From Silene latifolia (lineage: Eukaryota; Streptophyta; Magnoliopsida; Caryophyllales; Caryophyllaceae), in NCBI RefSeq assembly GCF_048544455.1, contig NC_133526.1, positions 5,968,001-6,032,000 on the forward strand: DNA of 64,000 bases, in the 5' to 3' direction. How positions within the stretch are numbered: position 1 is the first letter of the stretch; each line of letters begins with the position of its first letter. The notes beneath the pieces were generated by a model. That model searched no databases. It saw only the letters and a program-made list of their open reading frames with translations, and was not told where the DNA came from. The translations under genes and the position numbers were made by a program. Of this stretch, positions 11,935 through 24,800 are shown piece after piece.

Positions 11935-12696
11935 TCTTGAATTATGGACTTATTTATAATGTTACGGTATTGCACATTTAATAACACTCATTTAAATGAT
12001 CATGTATCAATAATAACATACTTTATGTTATTACGACCCGTCCATTTTTTGTACGGGTTTAAAACTAGTTTTAACAAATAAAGCCTAACTTACGATCAAA
12101 TCTAGCAAAACTGACTCGACCCGAATAACCCAAAATCCAAATTAACCTGAACCTATTCACACATTTTTTGTGTACCCTTTTCCTAATCATCCCATCTTTT
12201 ACTGTAACATACTTTCCCACCATAACAAAAAGGGGAAAAAGGGTAACAACAAGAAGTAACAATAATAGTAATAATAATAATAAAATAATACTCGTAAAAA
12301 CAACAAAAAACCAAGTTTTTCCCACTACAAATATCCAAACTGCCTGGTTTTTTTGTTGAAGTCAGACATCTCTTAATACCATGGCCCCTGGTTTTGCACC
12401 TTCTTCCTTTGTTTATAACACAGCACACAGAAATTTTTCCCTTCATTATCATATTTATCCTAAAAAAATACTCAAAAATCTCTCAACTTTCATACTTTCC
12501 AACATACCCATCTCGTTTTTCACACTTATTCCCACAGATCTGTACCTGGGTTCATCCCATAATTTTAATTTACTGTGTTCCAAGATAAATTTTGTGGTTT
12601 TTTGGTTATGCACACCAGGTGTTTGTTTAAATACCTCACTGAAGAAAATTGAATTAAATTGTGTTTTTGTTGTTGGGTTTGTGAATTTGAAGGAAA
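11935..12696 (+). promoter_or_regulatory. probable promoter and 5' leader of the PCO gene
   Basis: This is the upstream region between the Helitron end and the PCO start. It is AT-rich, with an AAT-type microsatellite around 12258-12285. I cannot fix the transcription start. A long open frame from 12381 overlaps the PCO start in another frame and is probably chance. Confidence 0.4.
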
Positions 12697-14861
12697 ATGG
12701 AAGGTGGGTTAGTTCAACATAAGATTGTTGGGCATGTTAATACAAATAGTAGGGTTAGTAAGAAGAAAAAAGTAGTTAGGAGAAGATCATTGGTGTTATC
12801 GTCTTCGTCTTCGTCTTTGTCGTCGAATAATGCAAGGAAATCAGTATCTTGTGATGGCAAAAATGATGTTCCAATTTGTTTGGGTTTGCAAAGGCTTTAT
12901 CATGTTTGTAAGAATGTGTTTAAAGGTGCTGGATTTGTTCCTCCTCCTCATGATGTGAATAAGCTCTGCAATATCCTTGGTTAGTCTTCTTTTCTCGTCT
13001 CCGTCTTATAAAAGTATATTGTTTTTTCGCGTAGAGGGAGTCACAAGGGCGAATATGATACTTACGGGTTTGAACCCAGGTCATGAGTAACACCTTTCAC
13101 GTGTTAAATTTTTACACCGACAAAATTGAGATATAATCTCTTTGTTTATTGTTGATATAGGCGCTGTCATTTGAAAATTTCGAGATTTTAAGTTAAAATT
13201 TTCGAATTTTTTTGAGGTCCCCTATATTATTACCCTTTCTCCCCCTACTGACTTCAAATCCTGGCTACGCCGGATATATCCATTTAACACATTGTTCGTC
13301 TGAAACGGTTTTATAGGAGACTAATTTGATGTTAAATCATGTTATGTTACTTCTTGTGATGATATTAGAAGTTTAAATTTTGAGTTAGTTCTTATTGTTT
13401 TTCCTAATTCGTATAATATAGGCATAAATGTGATTTCGAATGTGTCACGTAAATTCCCATGAAGATCTCTACATTTCACATGCATTTTGGAATGAGAAAG
13501 GATGATTAATTTCTTATTGATATGATTCAATAATGCAGGTTTTTACTAAATATAAGATCCAAATTTTATTTCAAGTAATGAAATAATGAAATGATCATTT
13601 ACTTAGCTTGAAAAAACCGAAAAGAAGTTTAATTTTAGGATTTTTACTGTTCTTAGTAACTTATTTCACTAATGAATAGAATCAAGAAAATAGGAGGATC
13701 ATGTGTATTTTGAAAGCATGATCACCATGCATATACTTCCTCCATTCCATTCAATTCTATACATTTGCTTTATACACGTATATCAATGCTCGTTTTCTTT
13801 TGTTCATATCTTTAGTTACATATTAATAAAAATTTGATATTCACTACTCGGTAAAACAATTTAAACAAGATCTCAAATGATTATCTTCTATTCTATATAT
13901 TAGAAGTTGTATCGAAGATTCTCCCCACTTATGCCCAAAAAGCAAATGTATAGAATTGAATGGAATGGAGGAAGTAATAATTATGCGATAAGATCCTTTA
14001 GAGTTTAACTCATCAAATTTTCAGGATTGCGGTGTATGAATCCTTATCCTTATTAAATGCATATAATAATCTTGGCCATTAAATATTATGAATGATAGCT
14101 TTACGAGCACCGCTAAGTACCTTCCCTTATGGGTCTTCTTCTCTTACAAACGAATAAAATAACATATTTTGCTTACATGGATAACAAATGCAAGTGGCTA
14201 GAATATATTATTTTATCGGTTTGTTGAGAGGAGAAGATAGGAAAAGACACAAAGAGATCATCCCATAGATTGCTCTAGCTTTTTGAGCAATGCTAAGTAC
14301 CTTCTCTTCCGGGTCTTCTTTCCCACCTTCTCCTCTCACAAACGAATAAAATACAGTATATGTTGCTTACATGGATAACAAATGCAAGTGGCTAGAATAT
14401 ATTATTTTATCGGTATGTGATAGGAGAAGATCGGAGAAGACGTGAAAGTTGAAAGAGGCTGTCCATACATTGGTCTAGTTTTATTGTCATTGTCAACATT
14501 ATATCCAAACGTTAATCATGAACACTCATGAGTCATGAGTCGTTAATCTAGTTGACATACATGTGCTGATGACTTGATGTGCTTCTTATCAGCTTCCTCC
14601 TGATTAAAGGTACATCATGCACATTTGCACGCTGTAAGCAAGCTTTGGATGGTGATTTAACAAAATAAGTGGATAACTTCTCATGCTAGTTGTGAGGATT
14701 GTGCTACGCCTCTAGTTATAGACAATATGGATATTGACAAATAAAAGTGAGATTAGACATAGAATGGGTTGAGTCACACCCACTTGAAAAAAGTTACGAG
14801 TTCACTCATTGGCGGGATCTACATCCAAAGATCTCGAATTATTGGATACTCAAAAGTTAAC

Positions 14862-14910
<49 letters not shown>

Positions 14911-17339
14911 GTTAAAATAGCTCGTATATTTTCATCGGGGTTTGCCAGAATATTTTTTTGAAGATCCACTACCGAGTTCACTTTAGAAGTATATAAGTGG
15001 AGTAGTGGTATTAGTAGTAGATCCTAGATTTATAAAGTGGATACTCTCTCTTTGGTTTGTCAGTGGTCACATATGCTCAACATGTTGACAAACTTATTAA
15101 AATAAAAGCTCTCCGACACTCACATCGCAAATGAGTCCGTTAAAAATCAGTTAGTATGTGTAGTGATCTTAAACTCTCCACATAATCCCTCCATGGGATT
15201 ATAAACGAAGTCATGTGCTCTTATAGCATATAATTTCCGTGGAGTAGAAATTTGTGACACTAAATCTTAAATTATGTAATTATGTGTGGATGTAGATAAG
15301 TGTAATTATGTATGTGGCGTTCAAAAACTATAATGACCACAAATAACATACACATAAAAGGAAAAATTCAATGTAGGAATATTGATGAACAAGCAAGTTG
15401 AAAAGTATGTCAAAAGGTTGTTTTGGAATATTTATGAATAGTTTAGATTCTACCGCCGCTGGTATGTAAAACCGGTGGAAGAAATTGAACTTCTTTACAA
15501 AGTTACCAAACATAGTTCAGTTGAAGTCTATAAATTATTGAGCTCAACTGAACCTAGACTTTATAAGTAACTTCTTTCAATTCCCTGTCAAATAAATAAA
15601 TAATCACCCATATGGGCTCAAAATTCAAAATTGTCTCGTGCTTTAGACACTTGGAAGCTTTGAATTACATGAACTTACCTCCTTTAATGGTTTTCAGACA
15701 GCCTGAAACCTGAAGATTTGGGACTGAGCAGAGAACTACCGTTTTTCAAGCCAGGAAGGAATGCCAACAAACCTCCGAGAGTCTTATGCACCACTGTATA
15801 TGAATGTCCCAAGATGAAGTTTTCTGTAAGTTCACTCCCATGAATCATCATTCGTAAATACATGATCTTTTATTTCAAATGGAGCCAAAGATTGAGTATA
15901 TAAAAGCATTATATTAAGAGGTGATACTAACTGCTAGGCTCAGACGGTCATTAAGATCATGTGTCAGTCTTAATTTTGGCTTTATATTAAGGTTGTGTAT
16001 CGTCAGTAAGTATCCTATAATAGAAGCAAATTCTAGTTCTAAAATGATTTCTATAATATTGTGAAAATATGGTATAATTGGAATTAAAGCGGTGAGTACT
16101 AGTTCTAAAATGATTTCTAATACTCCGTATAATAGAAGCAAATTCTATGTAAAAAGGTGTGTTGTTGATGAGAAAGTGGTTACTAACAAAGTAACAAGTA
16201 CTCAGTACAAATTATGACAAGTACTGTAAAAAGGTTTGGGGCCAATTTTAAAATTGACCCCTATGAAGGCACTTTAAAATCCAATTAAAGCGGTTTCATG
16301 ATAATTTTAGCAAGAGATCGTTTCATACAAGATTTTTTGAAAATGAAATGTGGGTTGATAGATAGACATACAGTATTACAGTTATATTCTTCTGATGACT
16401 GATAATCTCTTGTTTTTTTTTTTCAATTTGCAGCTGGTTCTTTTTTTTCTTCCGGCATCAGCTGTCATTCCCCTTCATAATCACCCAGAAATGACGGTCT
16501 GCAGCAAACTTCTTCTGGGTACAATGCACATTAAAGCATTTGACTGGGATGATTCTGGAGATGTCAAACCTGAACACGAATCGCCTTCATCATGTGAGTC
16601 TTTAGTGTCTTTTTCTCCCGTCCCACGGTTATAAACTTCTAACAGAAAATCTCCTTTAAAATTTTGCACTACAATAATATAATTATCGTAAAACCCAATG
16701 TTATTTACCTAAATTCCCGAATAAAATACTCCGTAATTGTTAAATGGCTACACAGGGTTTTAGTTAAATGATACTTTCCTTACACAAGTGTTTCTGTGGT
16801 TCTCAATGGATTTGGTGTAACCTTCCGCTAAACCTGGATTTTGTTTGCAGCGAGGCTAGCAAGATTGAAAGCGGACAGTGTATTCACTGCACCGTGCGAC
16901 ACATCTGTCCTATATCCCACCTCAGGAGGCAACATCCACGCGTTTACTGCCATGACGCCTTGTGTCGTGCTTGATGTCATTGGACCACCTTACTCGAAAA
17001 CAGATGGCCGAGACTGTTCCTATTACGAAGAAATCAAGTGCGGATCTTCAGGCAAGTTTCATTGTTATCATAATTAGTAAATAGATGAGCAACTGCAGAT
17101 TAGTACCGTCTTTATCAAAATAATTTGATTTAGCATTTATCGTTTCTTTCTCTTCTTGGCTCTGAAAGCAATGTTTTTAACGGAATGGTATTTTACAAAA
17201 CGCAGATGGAAAGTTGGAAAATTTGAAAGACGAGGAACAGTCATACGCATGGTTGAAAGAGATTGAGGTGCCAGAACATGCGCAGATGGACTGTATAGCG
17301 TACTTAGGTCCCCGGGTTATCGAGACTGATACTAGCTAA
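12697..17339 (+). CDS. PCO: plant cysteine oxidase (N-terminal cysteine dioxygenase), PCO1/2 type
   Basis: Five exons (12697-12979, 15698-15825, 16434-16593, 16851-17051, 17206-17339) give 301 residues. The family uses Fe(II) and O2 to oxidise N-terminal cysteine of ERF-VII factors, sending them to the Arg/N-degron pathway, so it acts as an oxygen sensor in cytosol and nucleus. All three iron-binding histidines are visible: two in PLHNHPEMTV (exon 3) and one in GGNIHAFTA (exon 4). The N-terminus is basic and Ser-rich (KKKKVVRRRS), as in the longer nuclear PCO1/2 members, and the length fits them. The start follows an A-rich context (aaaATGg). Intron 1 is 2.7 kb and holds a Stowaway MITE, a tandem duplication and a poly-T run. 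Intron 4 begins GC (tcttcag|gcaagt), a GC-AG intron. Whether it is PCO1 or PCO2 cannot be said. Confidence 0.93.
13736..13974. mobile_element. Stowaway MITE in PCO intron 1
   Basis: Perfect inverted ends of about 38 bp begin cttcctccattccattcaat on the left; the right end is the exact reverse complement ending ggaatggaggaag. Both ends are flanked by TA (13734-13735 and 13975-13976), the Tc1/mariner-type target duplicate. The near-identical arms suggest a fairly recent insertion. Confidence 0.92.
14098..14467 (+). repeat. two-copy tandem duplication in PCO intron 1
   Basis: A unit of about 180-190 bp occurs twice (about 14098-14277 and 14278-14467). Both contain gctaagtacctt, gggtcttctt and gcttacatggataacaaatg. 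The copies differ by small changes, so the duplication is not very recent. Confidence 0.85.
14863..14908. repeat. long poly-T run
   Basis: An uninterrupted T homopolymer of more than 40 bases in PCO intron 1. Its exact length is likely unstable and also prone to assembly error. Confidence 0.9.
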
Positions 17340-17972
17340 CTTGGCTCTTGTATTTAGCCTGTTCTTTGCTGTGTTGTTTCTTAAACAAAAATAGATGTTT
17401 TTCAACTCCAGTAGTTGCGTTTTTTCCCTCGGCATTTGGGAAGGAGTTAGGATTTTACGCGTTGTTCAAACCACAGTTCAATTATAATCGAGTGTAGCTC
17501 GTTGTACAAAGTTTTCATGAAGGTTTTTTGCGTGGTTTGGGTTCTTGTTATCGTGTCAAGCATCTTCCTGATATTATCTTTCTTTTTTTCTCTTTTTTTT
17601 TTTTTTTTAATAAATGATAAGGTAATGCAATACAAAAGGATACATGGATTCGAACCCGTAACCTATAGCCTAAACATTGTTCGGTAAAATGAGGATAGAT
17701 GATGGTGATGACTGCTAATCTTTTATTTGCTCTGGTTAATTCTTTTTGAGACCAAAAATGGGTCGTAGGTAAATAAGGCAGGTACGAGTTTAGATTTCCA
17801 CACTAAGAGGGCGGATAATTTTGACATCCCTACTAATAACAAACAATTATCGTACAACCTATAAAAGGTGACACCGTTGGATAATATTGAGAGTTGAGAC
17901 TAATATGATTACGAATTCCTAGGTGACCAAGAAGCGAGATAGTTGTCCATAAATAATCCAAACTTTAATTTA
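17340..17972. other. spacer downstream of PCO
   Basis: This is the probable PCO 3' UTR followed by AT-rich spacer. A T-rich run lies at 17579-17609. No gene is recognised. Confidence 0.5.
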
Positions 17973-18632
17973 CGTAATTTATTTTCGCAGTACACATTTT
18001 ACTCAGTTTAGTACTTTTTGCGCAAATTTTTCCATTATCATACCCCTGATTAAGAAATCTCTAAACCTAATTCTTTCAATTCATAACCTTATAACCTCTC
18101 AAATTAATCAACGTTTTTCAATTATAAATGATAATTTGCATGTGTAACATGTATTTGATTCGTTAATTAGGGTCTAGGGTTTTAAATGTTAGAATATACG
18201 CGGTTGGGTAGTGGTATAGGTGGAGTATGGCGGAGCCAATGACGACATATAGGTGGCCGACCGCCGGCGCTCATGGTAGTGTACGACAGAAAGGGAGTGG
18301 TCGTGAGAGAGGGTGCAGACGTGCAGTGGCCAAGGAAATGCGATAGTGGATGAGACTCAGTACTCTAGGAACAAACAAGCTGTTGGTGTTCCCTAAGGAA
18401 TTTCCTCTAAATCAAGTGCAAAGAGTAAGATGATGTATGACGGATTAACGGCTGAAATTCATAATCAACAACATTCAAATTATACGCTATGATTATGTGA
18501 GAAATTTGTGATTTTATGATTTTTTTTTTCCTTATGCAGTACGAGAGGAGAATAGAAAGGGGGAAATGGGAGGGGCAAAATGGTCACAAGTGTACTATAA
18601 TGAGTAAAATGTGTACTGCGAAAATCAACACT
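17973..18632. mobile_element. TIR element, copy 1 (GGGTGTTGATTTTCGCAG family)
   Basis: The left end reads CGTAATTTATTTTCGCAGTA; the reverse complement of the right end reads GAGTGTTGATTTTCGCAGTA. They share an inverted core tttcgcagtacacattttac. The flanks carry the duplicate ttaattta at 17965-17972 and 18633-18640. The interior is GC-richer, with no credible ORF. A second copy in reverse orientation is at 50613-51381. The 8-9 bp duplicates and G-rich ends fit a Mutator-like or hAT-like non-autonomous element. Confidence 0.85.
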
Positions 18633-18640
18633 CTTAATTT

Positions 18641-18890
18641 ATTGTAAAACAATTACTTGTATTTTACCGAAATAGGTACATAAAACTCGGACATTTTCAC
18701 ACAACTTTTCAAAAATAGCGTTATCGTACCCGTTTATTTTATGAGTTGTGAAACCGGACCCAATAACGGATTACCCGAATGTCCGAAACGCCACAGTAAG
18801 CTTCTCTCACTCTAATTCTCCAAATTCCCCAAAACTCTGCAAAGATTCAAACTTTCTTGAACTTCTAGCACAATCACATACTGCAGCATA
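18641..18890 (+). promoter_or_regulatory. probable promoter and 5' leader of the CPSF73-II gene
   Basis: The short stretch between the TIR element and the ATG at 18891. The pyrimidine-rich part at about 18801-18840 looks like a plant 5' leader. No clear TATA box is seen. Confidence 0.4.
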
Positions 18891-21800
18891 ATGGGTATTG
18901 AATGTCTTGTTCTAGGTGTGTAACTTCATCGTCAATTACCCTTTTACTTTTACTTTTACTTTTACTTTCAATTACCATCTTAATTTTACTGTTTATATTT
19001 CACTTTATTTTACTCGTCCCGGTCATTTGTTGTCCTTTTCCATATTGGGATGAGTTGTTGTCCTTTTTATTTTAAGAATGAACTTGATGAACAATTTGAT
19101 CATTCACATTCAATTTGGTCCACTTGTTATTTAGTAATTGACCCCTTTCTCTTTCCTTGGTTTTTGTGCCAAAACCAAAAGATAACAATTGACCGGGACG
19201 GAGGGAGTATTAATTCAATTGACCGGGACGGAGGGAGTATTAATTAGTTGTTGTTGTTGTTGTGGTGCTCATTTTTGTTGTTTTTTGGAATGAATTTGAT
19301 GCAAAGGTGCGGGACAAGAAGTGGGAAAGAGTTGTGTTGTAGTGAATTTGAATGGGAAGAAAATTATGTTTGATTGTGGAATGCATATGGGTTATCATGA
19401 TCGTCGTCGTTATCCTGATTTCTCGCTAATTTCGAAGACTGGCGACTTTGATCGAGCTTTGACTTGCATTATCATCACTCACTTGTATTGTCTTTCCCCT
19501 CCTTTTTATGATTGTTCAGTTTTTTTATTTTTCCTTAATTTAGTTGGATAGTTTATGGATGGTTATGGTGAATGTGTTCAGTGGCGGAACCAGGATTTGA
19601 TGTTGGGGGCGAAAAAAAATGGGGGTGGGGGTGGGGTGTGTGGAACTGTGGATTATTGATGCAATAGAGTTAGCCAAACAAGATCGAAACTTTTTAGTTA
19701 AAAAGTTTGAAATTTTCGTTGTTCATGAGTGGGACTGCCCTTGCTAGTCCTCACCTGGTTGTGCCACTGATCATGTTGGTAAATGGGATTATTTGGGTTT
19801 GTTTTACAGTTGAGACTCATATAACGGTTGGATTTGGAATTTAATTGTGATTGTTTTGATTGTATTTTGTAGCCATCTGGATCACGTTGGGGCGCTTCCT
19901 TACTTCACTGAAGTTTGTGGGTATCGTGGTCCAATTTATATGACGGTATGCTATCACATCACATGACTTGATTCTTGTTACTTTAAGCCTTCACTTTTGT
20001 TGTGCATTTGACTTTCGAGACTTATCTTGTATCTGACGTCCTGTGATCTTACCCCTGAGCCTAGCCAAGGTTGCTGGTTTTGGGCTGGTCATTGTAGAAT
20101 ATGTCGAGGAAATGGATTAGTGTTGGGCAATATGCCATGCTTTTGATATCTTTACCATTATTTGAGGAATTATCACGTCAAATTGATGGACTAATTAGCG
20201 ATGGTAATTGTCTCGTCTTGTAAAGTTGTACTCCGTAAATCTTTTCATGTCAAAATTGATAAGCTATGAGCTTATCAGTGACTTGAATACTGGCATATTT
20301 CTTATGCAGACTTGAAAATTGTTCTTTGGGTCTCATATGGGAACCCATATTGCGGTGCTTCTTTGATAGACTTTCTGCACCTATTACTTCATGATATATT
20401 TCATCTCCTTGCTTACTATATATCTTTGATCATCAGTATCCAACAAAGGCGTTGGCTCCATTGATGTTGGAGGATTATCGCAAAGTGATGGTCAATCAAA
20501 TGGGGGGAAAAGAACAATTTACGGCAGACCAAATAACTGCGTGCATGGAGAAAGGTAAGCTTTTGTTTGAGAATTCTTTCTTTTCTGCGTAGTCATCCTC
20601 TATTGGTCCCATCTTGTTCATCTTTGCGACTCTGCCAATATGTATATCTATTTCTGGCGGGTAAAGCTGTGTGCTCTTCCTCCTGGTATGGTTGGAAATT
20701 TGGAAATAGAATAGAACGTTATAAACTTTCATTTCATATAACATTTGAATTTGCATTTCCGTGATATTTTTTTTTTTTTTTTCGTGATTCCTGTACTTTT
20801 GGGTAGTTTTGGCTTGGGTATGGTTATGCACTAGTCTCATATGTTTGCAGCTTTGTTGATCACATGTATTAGTGGATAGCTCAAAGAAAGCGCTTAACGA
20901 TCATATTAGATAAGTTTGATGCTGTCATGAGTACAAGGCTTTCTCCTCTTAGCCAAAGTCACTGAGACTTGTTGATGACTTTACAATTTGTCTGAACATT
21001 CTAGTATTCTATTCTTTCTCTCCCTCTTTATCTGATAAACATCTAGACTGCGACTGCTGGTATGCCTTCTTTAGCAGTTATGGTTAACAACTTTGCAATC
21101 ATAGCTATTCAGCTGCCTAATTATTAGACACTAAACATCGAAAACCGAGGCCGAGAAGATCATGTATAGCCTTGTCCTTCTGAGAAGTATTAATCTAGAC
21201 TTGTAAAGAAACCTTGCGATTTACTGATGAAGTTCCTTGCATGTTATATTTAAGTAGGGCCTCTGAGATTATAGTGAACATTTATTTTGTGTAGCCTGCA
21301 GGTACTTTATGCACCTGACTTTCCCAACCCTTCCTTGGAGAATGTGGACCTATAATGGATGATACTCCTAACCATCAAATTTGCCTGACTATCCTATTAC
21401 ACCGTGATTTTGGGATTACTGTTATACTCATTCTAGATTTAACTCGCCTAGTGCTTCAAGTTCTTAGCTGATGGTGTACTATTGTTCATCAGTTTCCCAA
21501 TTTAATGGTATGTTATTGTAAGTTTAGTTGACAGTAGGCATGTTTATTAATGTGATTTATTTTATGCTATGTGAGTTTGACACCTATTCATTGCGCTTCT
21601 ATCAAAATGTTACAAGAATTTTACGCTTATGTGACTCTAGATTTTGGAAATCAAGAATGTAATTTTCTCTTTCTTTTTTTCCGCAGTTATACCTATAGAC
21701 TTAAAGCAAACGGTTCAGGTTGATGAAGATCTTGAAATTCGTGCCTACTATGCAGGCCATGTGAGATTCCAGTCTCTTCTTTTCTATATATTGAATGTTG

Positions 21801-24800
21801 AAGGGAAATAGTAACATAATTTCTCTAAAATAATGAAAAATGGTAACGTAATTTCCTGTCAATAATTGACTGATTTTGGCCACCCAACGAACACCAACGC
21901 TCATGATACTGTTGTGCACAACAAACATAAAACTTAAACTCTAGGCCACGTTCGCCCAACCCCTCTGAAGTCCCGTCACTTCAGTATTTTGGGTGGATCG
22001 ATTATAATAGAAGATCATGTGCAAATTTCCTGTTCAATTTCGTTCCAGCCACAGGGAACATCATGTGTAAAAATTCCACTGATATTGCACTCTCAATGCT
22101 TCTTTAGCTCATTAAACTATCTATATTTGGGCAAGGCAGGCAATTATTTCTTTGAGAACCTCTACCAGAGGGGCTTGACTATCTTAAACCTGAATAATAA
22201 TATTGAAAATTAGAAAATTTGAATTATTCATTTTTTTTTGAACTGATCAAATGAATAAATGGCAGAATTTTTGTATATTAATGCCTTCTCTATGTTTTTA
22301 TTTGTTACCTTGTCCACCAGTCTGCTTAAACTTGTGAAATTGTCTTTGATTAGGCCTTTACCTTTCTTTTCTCTATTTTTCTTTTGACGTTTCTTATACT
22401 AATGGGGTTTTCAGGTGATTGGAGCTGCGATGATTTATGCAAGTGTGGGAGATGCTAAAATTGTGTATACAGGGGACTATAACATGACCCCTGACAGGCA
22501 TCTTGGTGCCGCACAAATTGATCGTCTACAGCTGGACCTAGTTATAACTGAGTGAGTATATCTTATTCTCGGTTTCATTCGTTTAAAAGTTATGTGACTC
22601 CTGTTGATCTGATATGTGGGTTTCTATTGCCGGGCAAATAAACTTGTAGACGTGTCAATGGTTAGCAATTCTACTGTATTTTTAGAAAATGGAGTTACTC
22701 GAAGAAAGATGAACACTGGCCCATTTTCAGCACTTTCATGCTTGATAGTGCTGCTTAGTAGCGTGCATGCATTTTTTCCCCTGGAAATAAATTGTCGATG
22801 AGCAGAAAGAAGTACAACCAAGGAGGACTAAGCATCTTCGTAGTTGAAAACTAATGACAAGTCAGACCAATTATGTTAGTAACTTCCGTTTCACCGTGTT
22901 CTTCCCACTTTTCATGGTATGTGAAGGAAGTTTTGGAAACTGGGAAGAACATGAAGAAATGGAGGGAATATAAGCTTGTTAAATGGAAATACTGTGTGAT
23001 AGTATTCAGAAACTAGGTGATGTTGTTGTATCTATTTTCCACTGTACATCAAATGAGAGTCTAGATATAAGAATTGCATGATTAGAAACATTAGACTTGT
23101 GACACAATTATATTTTTTTGTTCGTAAATCTGATTAATATGTACGTATTTGGTTAGTACGACACTGTTGTAAGTTTAAACCATTACCTTTTGGCATTTTG
23201 CTGAAATGCTGGATTGGACTAAGCATATTTCCAATGGAGCCAAAGACTATTACTCTTTGGTTTTGGATTATGATGGAGTAAAGCAAAATGGCTCACTAAA
23301 GTGGCTGCCTTTCTTTCTCTTGTGAAGTAGCAGTCCTTCGATGCACTTCTCGACGCAATTTTCATCTTGGGTCATTCGGAAACAGTCTCTTTGTGTTTCT
23401 AACACAAGGGTAAGGCTTCGTACATCCGACCCCCCCTTACCCCGCAATTTGCGGGAGCCATTGAGGCATTGGGGTAATGTTGTTGTTGTTGCTGGATTGG
23501 ACTAAGCTAAATGTGTCCTTGAATTACCCTCACATGCTATCAAAATGATGTAGTATTATAGTGGCTAAAGTTCATACTCTGTATCGACTTGGGTTTGCAG
23601 TTGGTAAGTAAGAATGATTGATGAAGAGCTTTTTACAAGGTTATTCTTTCGTTTTTCTTTTACAGGTCAACATATGCAACAACGGTGCGAGATTCTAAAT
23701 ATTTTCGTGAAAGAGAATTTCTGAAAGCTGTAAGTGATCCTAGTTTTCAGTTTTATCTATCTGTGGGACTGTCAAATATGTGTTTTCCAATTTTCAGTTT
23801 TATCATGAACTTTTATTTCTCTTGTTAAGTGGAGGCTGTGACCAATGCACATAGCTATAGCAAGGGGGAAATCTCCTTGTAATGCACATCTTAACATATT
23901 TGGATCTCTAACGACTGTCATAACCCTTTTTTTTTCATTTCCTAACAAAGTAAGCATTTTTAAGGAATATGCGTGTTCATAGCTGTAGGGACTTTGGTCC
24001 TATCATTTTATAAGGATTTTCTCAAAAGATTTAAACCATAAAGAAAAAATAGGTGTGGGGAGAGTTCAGTTTATGCATCACTGCACAGATGCTTTTAAAG
24101 GCTTTTCATTTAAACTGTTTGTAATCTATTCTACACAAAACATAGTCTACTAGGTAATCGGGAGACTTATTAACCAGTTTTGTAGCAGAACTACTGTTGT
24201 GACTTTCTTTCCTGTGCATGCTAGGATATCCTGACGGACTATAAAATTTGTATTTCTCTCTACATTAGTAAAAGTAACTACATACTCTCATAGCTTTGTG
24301 CTAATCTGTTACCCAATTATACAGGTACATAAATGTATTGCTGGTGGAGGAAAGGTTCTTATTCCTACGTTTGCTCTTGGGAGGGCTCAGGTATCCTCAC
24401 TCTATTGAGACATTACCTTCTATACCCAGGGTCCTAGGTGGTTCATTTGCCTTGGTTATATGTCATAACAGTTGTCCTTTTATTTTATTTTTCCCTAGTT
24501 CAAGGGTATAAAATATACGGGACGGGCTCAATTGATGTTCCTACTTCCTCCTATTTATTTTTCTAAGATGGGAAAATTCATTTAGCTTGCATTGAGATTC
24601 TACTAATCATCATTAAAATTCTCTCCAGTTGCTTTTAAGATGTAGGTATTAACAAGCAAGCTAAAATTTGCATGTTTCCTACTTTAGTGGTCCAAACCAA
24701 GGTTGCCTAATCTGTTATGAGTACCCCATGTCCTCGTCTGATACCTGATACTCTTTATAGAGTGTTTGCTACATTGATTTTAAGTAAATCGTGATAGGAA

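Noticed and set aside
12381-12722. 113-codon frame overlapping the PCO start, a possible long upstream ORF
   Set aside because: Low-complexity plant leader sequence, no similarity, and a different frame from PCO; no evidence that the transcript starts far enough upstream.
17640-17665. tRNA-like words (ggattcgaacccg)
   Set aside because: No acceptor stem or anticodon arm can be built around it; probably a repeat remnant.
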